Below, one piece after another: positions 4,182-6,740 of a DNA stretch of 6,740 bases; positions within the stretch are counted from its first letter, which is position 1; each line of letters starts with the position of its first letter. This DNA is from Clostridia bacterium (GTDB taxonomy: Bacteria > Bacillota > Clostridia > TANB77 > UBA1234): contig CAAEBC010000068.1 in NCBI GenBank assembly GCA_900753975.1, positions 1 to 6,740 on the forward strand, read 5' to 3'. The notes under the pieces were generated by a model. The model had not been told where the DNA came from. It searched no databases and saw nothing but the letters and a program-made list of their open reading frames with translations. The position numbers and the translations under genes were made by a program.

Positions 4182-5849
4182 ATGAAATCTGACATTGAAA
4201 TTTCGCAAGAAGCGAAAATGAAAAAAATTCTTGATATTGCTAAAAGTGCAGGAATAGATGAAACGTATGTAGAGCAATACGGAAATTATAAGGCGAAAAT
4301 TGATTTATCTATATTAAATGATATTAAAAAAGAAGATGGAAAATTAATTTTAGTTACTGCAATTACTCCAACTTCAGCCGGAGAAGGCAAGACAACAACT
4401 TCAATTGGTCTTGCGGATGCTTTAAGAAAAATAAATAAAAATGCTGTTTTAGCACTTCGTGAACCATCACTTGGTCCTGTGTTTGGGGTAAAAGGTGGTG
4501 CAACTGGTGGAGGATATGCACAAGTTATACCTATGGAAGATATAAATTTGCATTTTACAGGCGATTTTCATGCTATTGGTGCAGCTAATAATTTGCTTGC
4601 TGCTATGATAGACAATCATATATATCAAGGCAATGCTTTAAGAATAGATCCTCGTAAGATTACTTGGAGAAGATGTGTTGATATGAATGATAGACAACTT
4701 AGATTTGTTGTCGATGGATTAGGCGGAAAAACAAATGGGATGCCACGTGAAGATGGCTACGACATTACAGTTGCTTCAGAAGTAATGGCAGTATTTTGTT
4801 TGGCTTCATCAATTTCGGATTTGAAAAAGAAACTTTCTAATATTATAGTAGGTTATAATTATGACGATGAACCTGTTACGGCTGGTGATTTACATGCAGA
4901 GGGAGCAATGACAGCACTTTTAAAAGATGCTTTTAAACCTAACCTAGTACAAACATTAGAAAAAACTCCAGCAATAGTTCACGGTGGACCTTTTGCGAAT
5001 ATTGCACATGGTTGTAATTCTGTAATCGCAACTAAACTTGCATTGAAACTTGGAGATTACGTAGTAACAGAAGCTGGTTTTGGTGCAGACTTGGGAGCAG
5101 AAAAGTTTTTAGATATTAAATGTAGAGTAGCAGGAATTAAGCCATCGGCAGTTGTAGTGGTTGCTACAGTTAGAGCTTTGAAAATGCACGGTGGCCTTAA
5201 GAAAACAGAACTTGAAAATGAAGATTTAGATGCTTTGAAAAAAGGCATACCAAATTTATTACGTCATGTTTCAAATATGAAAGATGTATATAAATTGCCA
5301 GTTGTTGTTGCTGTAAATAGATTTCCTGCTGATACTGAAAAAGAATTAGAACTTGTTATATCAGAGTGCAAGAAACTTGGAGTAAATGTAGTGCTTTCAG
5401 AAGTGTGGGCAAAAGGTGGAGAAGGTGGAGTTAAGCTTGCTGAAGAAGTTGTAAAACTTTGCGAAGAGAAAAATGATTTTTCTTTTAGCTATGAATTAGA
5501 TATTAAGATAGAAGACAAAATAAGAGCTGTTGTTCAAAGAGTTTATGGTGGAAGAGATATAAACATAACAGCAGATGCTAAAAAGCAAATAAAGAAAATA
5601 AAAGAGCTCGGATATGATAAACTTCCTATATGTATAGCTAAAACACAATACAGCTTTTCAGATGATCAAAAGAAATTAGGAGCACCAGAAGATTTTGAAG
5701 TAACCATAAGAAATGTAAAAGTTTCTGCAGGTGCTGGATTTATGGTTGTGCTTACGGGAGATATCATGACGATGCCTGGTTTACCAAAAGTTCCTGCTGC
5801 AGAAAATATTGATGTAGATGATGATGGAAAAATAATAGGATTATTTTAA
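4182..5849 (+). CDS. fhs: Formate-tetrahydrofolate ligase (10-formyl-THF synthetase)
   Basis: This cytoplasmic enzyme joins formate to tetrahydrofolate at the cost of ATP, giving 10-formyl-THF. It supplies one-carbon units for purines and fMet and is the first THF step of the methyl branch of the Wood-Ljungdahl pathway in acetogens. At 555 residues it is full length (family about 555-560). Visible signatures are the P-loop TPTSAGEGKTT (62-72), EPSLGPVFGVKGGATGGG (94-111), DINLHFTGDFHAI (120-132), the GDLHAEGAMTALL segment near 236-248, and the typical C-terminus ending DGKIIGLF. The ATG follows AAAGGAAG. The gene has its own promoter and terminator, so it appears to be monocistronic. Presence of fhs alone does not prove acetogenesis, since many clostridia use it in purine or amino acid metabolism. 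Confidence 0.98.
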   Translation: MKSDIEISQEAKMKKILDIAKSAGIDETYVEQYGNYKAKIDLSILNDIKKEDGKLILVTAITPTSAGEGKTTTSIGLADALRKINKNAVLALREPSLGPVFGVKGGATGGGYAQVIPMEDINLHFTGDFHAIGAANNLLAAMIDNHIYQGNALRIDPRKITWRRCVDMNDRQLRFVVDGLGGKTNGMPREDGYDITVASEVMAVFCLASSISDLKKKLSNIIVGYNYDDEPVTAGDLHAEGAMTALLKDAFKPNLVQTLEKTPAIVHGGPFANIAHGCNSVIATKLALKLGDYVVTEAGFGADLGAEKFLDIKCRVAGIKPSAVVVVATVRALKMHGGLKKTELENEDLDALKKGIPNLLRHVSNMKDVYKLPVVVAVNRFPADTEKELELVISECKKLGVNVVLSEVWAKGGEGGVKLAEEVVKLCEEKNDFSFSYELDIKIEDKIRAVVQRVYGGRDINITADAKKQIKKIKELGYDKLPICIAKTQYSFSDDQKKLGAPEDFEVTIRNVKVSAGAGFMVVLTGDIMTMPGLPKVPAAENIDVDDDGKIIGLF

Positions 5850-5866
5850 AATAAAAAAACGAGATT

Positions 5867-5900
5867 AAGGGATTGGAAATGTTCTTCCAGTCCTTTTTCT
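5867..5900 (+). terminator. Rho-independent terminator of fhs
   Basis: AAGGGATTGGAA (5867-5878) pairs with TTCCAGTCCTTT (5885-5896) over 12 pairs, two of them G-T, around a six-base loop. The 3' arm runs into a T-rich tract (TTTTTCTTTT). It starts 17 bases after the fhs stop codon. Confidence 0.88.
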
Positions 5901-5991
5901 TTTGTTAAAAACTTATATTATTTCGGAATCGAAATTTCTTGTACGCATTGTGCATTAAATAAAAGCAAGCACATATAAATGTTGAGCATAT

Positions 5992-6022
5992 AAATATAGT
6001 TTTGAATATTATGGCATATAAT
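5992..6022 (+). promoter_or_regulatory. Possible sigma-E (or sigma-A) promoter of the YlmC/YmxH-family gene
   Basis: CATATAAT at 6015-6022 fits the sigma-E -10 pattern CATAYAnT and also contains a consensus sigma-A TATAAT. AAATATA at 5992-5998 resembles the sigma-E -35, with a 16-base gap that is slightly long. No good sigma-A -35 is present at 17 bases. A mother-cell sigma-E promoter would suit a sporulation gene, but the match is not decisive. Confidence 0.35.
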
Positions 6023-6081
6023 GGAATAGATATGTTATATGTAGTTAAGAAGTAAAATGAAGGAAGAGGGAGGATTAAAGT

Positions 6082-6312
6082 ATGGGGAGAGCATTAACGT
6101 TTAAACAAAAGGAAGTAATCAATTTAATAGATGGAAGAAGATTGGGGTATGTGCAAGATGTAGAAGCAGATTTTTCGACAGGAGAGATAACGGCAATAGT
6201 TGTACCGGGTACAAGCAAGATGTTTAGTATGGGAAATAAAGGTGACATTACCATACCTTGGAATAAAATAAAGAAGATAGGAGATGATATAATACTAGTA
6301 GAAATCCCTTAA
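6082..6312 (+). CDS. YlmC/YmxH-family sporulation protein (PRC-barrel)
   Basis: This 76-residue single-domain cytoplasmic protein has a PRC-barrel-like beta pattern: 'DGRRLGYVQDVEADFSTGEI' near 17-36, a strand AIVVPG (38-43), IPWNKIKKIGDD (58-69) and a final ILVEIP strand. The conserved GRRLG, TGEI and IPW-I-IG features are those of the YlmC/YmxH family, small proteins conserved in endospore formers with no well-defined molecular role. ATG at 6082 follows GAGGGAGG (6066-6073). No other gene is close on the left, so it seems to have its own promoter in 5905-6060. No convincing terminator separates it from the rRNA-type promoters downstream. Whether it is the orthologue of ylmC or of its paralogue ymxH cannot be decided from this sequence alone. 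Confidence 0.9.
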   Translation: MGRALTFKQKEVINLIDGRRLGYVQDVEADFSTGEITAIVVPGTSKMFSMGNKGDITIPWNKIKKIGDDIILVEIP

Positions 6313-6378
6313 AAATATAGCTTTTTGTGATGACAAAAAATGAGGCAAAAAAAGTTTTGTAAAAAGTTAAATTTTTTG

Positions 6379-6407
6379 TTGACTTTTGTCATATATCATG
6401 TTAATAT
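6379..6407 (+). promoter_or_regulatory. Upstream sigma-A promoter (P1) of a probable rRNA operon
   Basis: TTGACT (6379-6384), a 17-base spacer and TAATAT (6402-6407) give a strong sigma-A promoter 134 bases upstream of an even better one. Tandem promoters are common ahead of Firmicute rRNA operons. Transcription would start near 6413. Confidence 0.7.
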
Positions 6408-6470
6408 AAGACATGTCGACACCACAAGAGATACTTGAAAAAACTGCTAGTTTAAGAAAAACGTATCCTT

Positions 6471-6510
6471 TAAAAATATTTAAAAATATTTAAAAATATT
6501 TTAAAAAAGT
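6471..6510 (+). repeat. Decamer A-tract repeats, UP-element-like
   Basis: TAAAAATATT occurs three times in exact tandem (6471-6500), followed by a related TTAAAAAAGT (6501-6510). The 10-base period places every A-tract on the same helix face, which predicts curved DNA. The block ends just before the -35 of P2, where RNA polymerase alpha subunits contact UP elements. Confidence 0.7.
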
Positions 6511-6512
6511 TG

Positions 6513-6541
6513 TTGACAAATTTAAACATCGCTAGTATAAT
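6513..6541 (+). promoter_or_regulatory. Consensus sigma-A promoter (P2) of a probable rRNA operon
   Basis: TTGACA (6513-6518), exactly 17 bases, and TATAAT (6536-6541) match the consensus at every position, with the phased A-tracts upstream. The likely start is G6548 or A6547. A G start would fit the GTP-sensitive initiation known for Bacillus rRNA promoters. Such a perfect promoter implies a very highly transcribed product. Confidence 0.85.
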
Positions 6542-6547
6542 ACAAAA

Positions 6548-6740
6548 GTCGTCTGAAATGACGAAGCACATTGAAAAGTAAACAATGAGTAAATAAGAGA
6601 AAACCAAGCGAAGTTTTTTCGAAGTTAAGAGCATTAAAAGCGAATGCTTAAACAAAGAAAAAACAAAGTACTAAAACAGTACAATAAATAAGATAACGAA
6701 TGAGTTATATTAAACTAAGAATTTATAGCGAAAGCTAAGA
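6548..6740 (+). other. Transcribed leader of a probable rRNA operon, boxA-like element inside
   Basis: No ORF is credible from P2 to the window edge. GCACATTGAAAAGTAAACAA (6566-6585) resembles the boxA antitermination region of Firmicute rRNA leaders, where TTTGAAAACTAAACA is typical. It is bracketed by CATTG (6569-6573) and CAATG (6583-6587). Short stem-loops follow: 6549-6553/6560-6564, 6630-6635/6643-6648, 6668-6672/6678-6682, and TAGC-GAAA-GCTA at 6726-6737. The conserved start of 16S rRNA is not reached, so the operon identity is inferred from promoter strength and boxA alone. A tRNA operon is the main alternative. Confidence 0.65.

Noticed and set aside
5057..5248. Minus-strand ORF inside fhs
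   Set aside because: Fully antisense to a highly conserved enzyme gene and without motif.
6322..6339. Seven-pair hairpin TTTTTGT/ACAAAAA as a terminator of the YlmC/YmxH-family gene
   Set aside because: The stem is nearly all A-T and no T-run follows, so it should not terminate transcription.
6471..6500. CRISPR-like or satellite repeat
   Set aside because: The units are contiguous 10-base copies without spacers; phased A-tracts at a promoter explain them better.
6470..6655. Minus-strand ORF across the A-tract block and P2 leader
   Set aside because: It is produced by T-rich codons from the A-tracts and would run against a very strong promoter; no domain seen.

Overview
The window is AT-rich DNA with strong AGGAGG-type ribosome binding sites. 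It carries a recognisable spore sigma factor (sigma-G), a YlmC/YmxH-family sporulation protein and a formate-tetrahydrofolate ligase. This points to an anaerobic, endospore-forming Firmicute of the class Clostridia. I cannot place it further from this sequence. All supported genes lie on the + strand.

Layout. (1) 1-230 is non-coding and holds a long interrupted palindrome (3-77) and a 20-base-period direct repeat. It looks like the edge of a repeat or mobile-element remnant. (2) 235-3267 looks like one four-gene unit: a small two-helix membrane protein with a CxxC loop, an ABC ATPase, a MacB/FtsX-type permease with a histidine-rich extracellular loop, and a lipoprotein with a CPYC motif. The last three genes overlap. 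The histidine and cysteine content, and the resemblance to the zinc-regulated zrg-type ABC operons of proteobacteria as I remember them, suggest a job in transition-metal (probably zinc) handling. (3) 3275-4112 is sigG with a textbook sigma-F promoter. (4) 4116-5900 is fhs with its own promoter and terminator. (5) 5900-6312 is a small PRC-barrel sporulation gene. (6) 6313-6740 has no protein gene. It holds two sigma-A promoters, a helically phased A-tract block and a leader with a boxA-like element, so an rRNA operon very probably starts just beyond the right edge.

The most striking structure lies at the gene boundaries. Ahead of the ABC ATPase, sigG and fhs there is a long stem-loop whose 3' arm is the ribosome binding site of the next gene. 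At sigG and fhs a promoter sits inside the stem-loop, placed so that its own transcript starts in the loop and lacks the 5' arm. Read-through mRNA would be folded shut (and at sigG probably terminated), while locally started mRNA would be free for translation. Ahead of the ATPase no internal promoter is visible, and the stem begins two bases after the upstream stop codon, which suggests translational coupling instead.

Stem-loops, promoters and motifs were read by eye. No folding energies, database searches or codon statistics were run.
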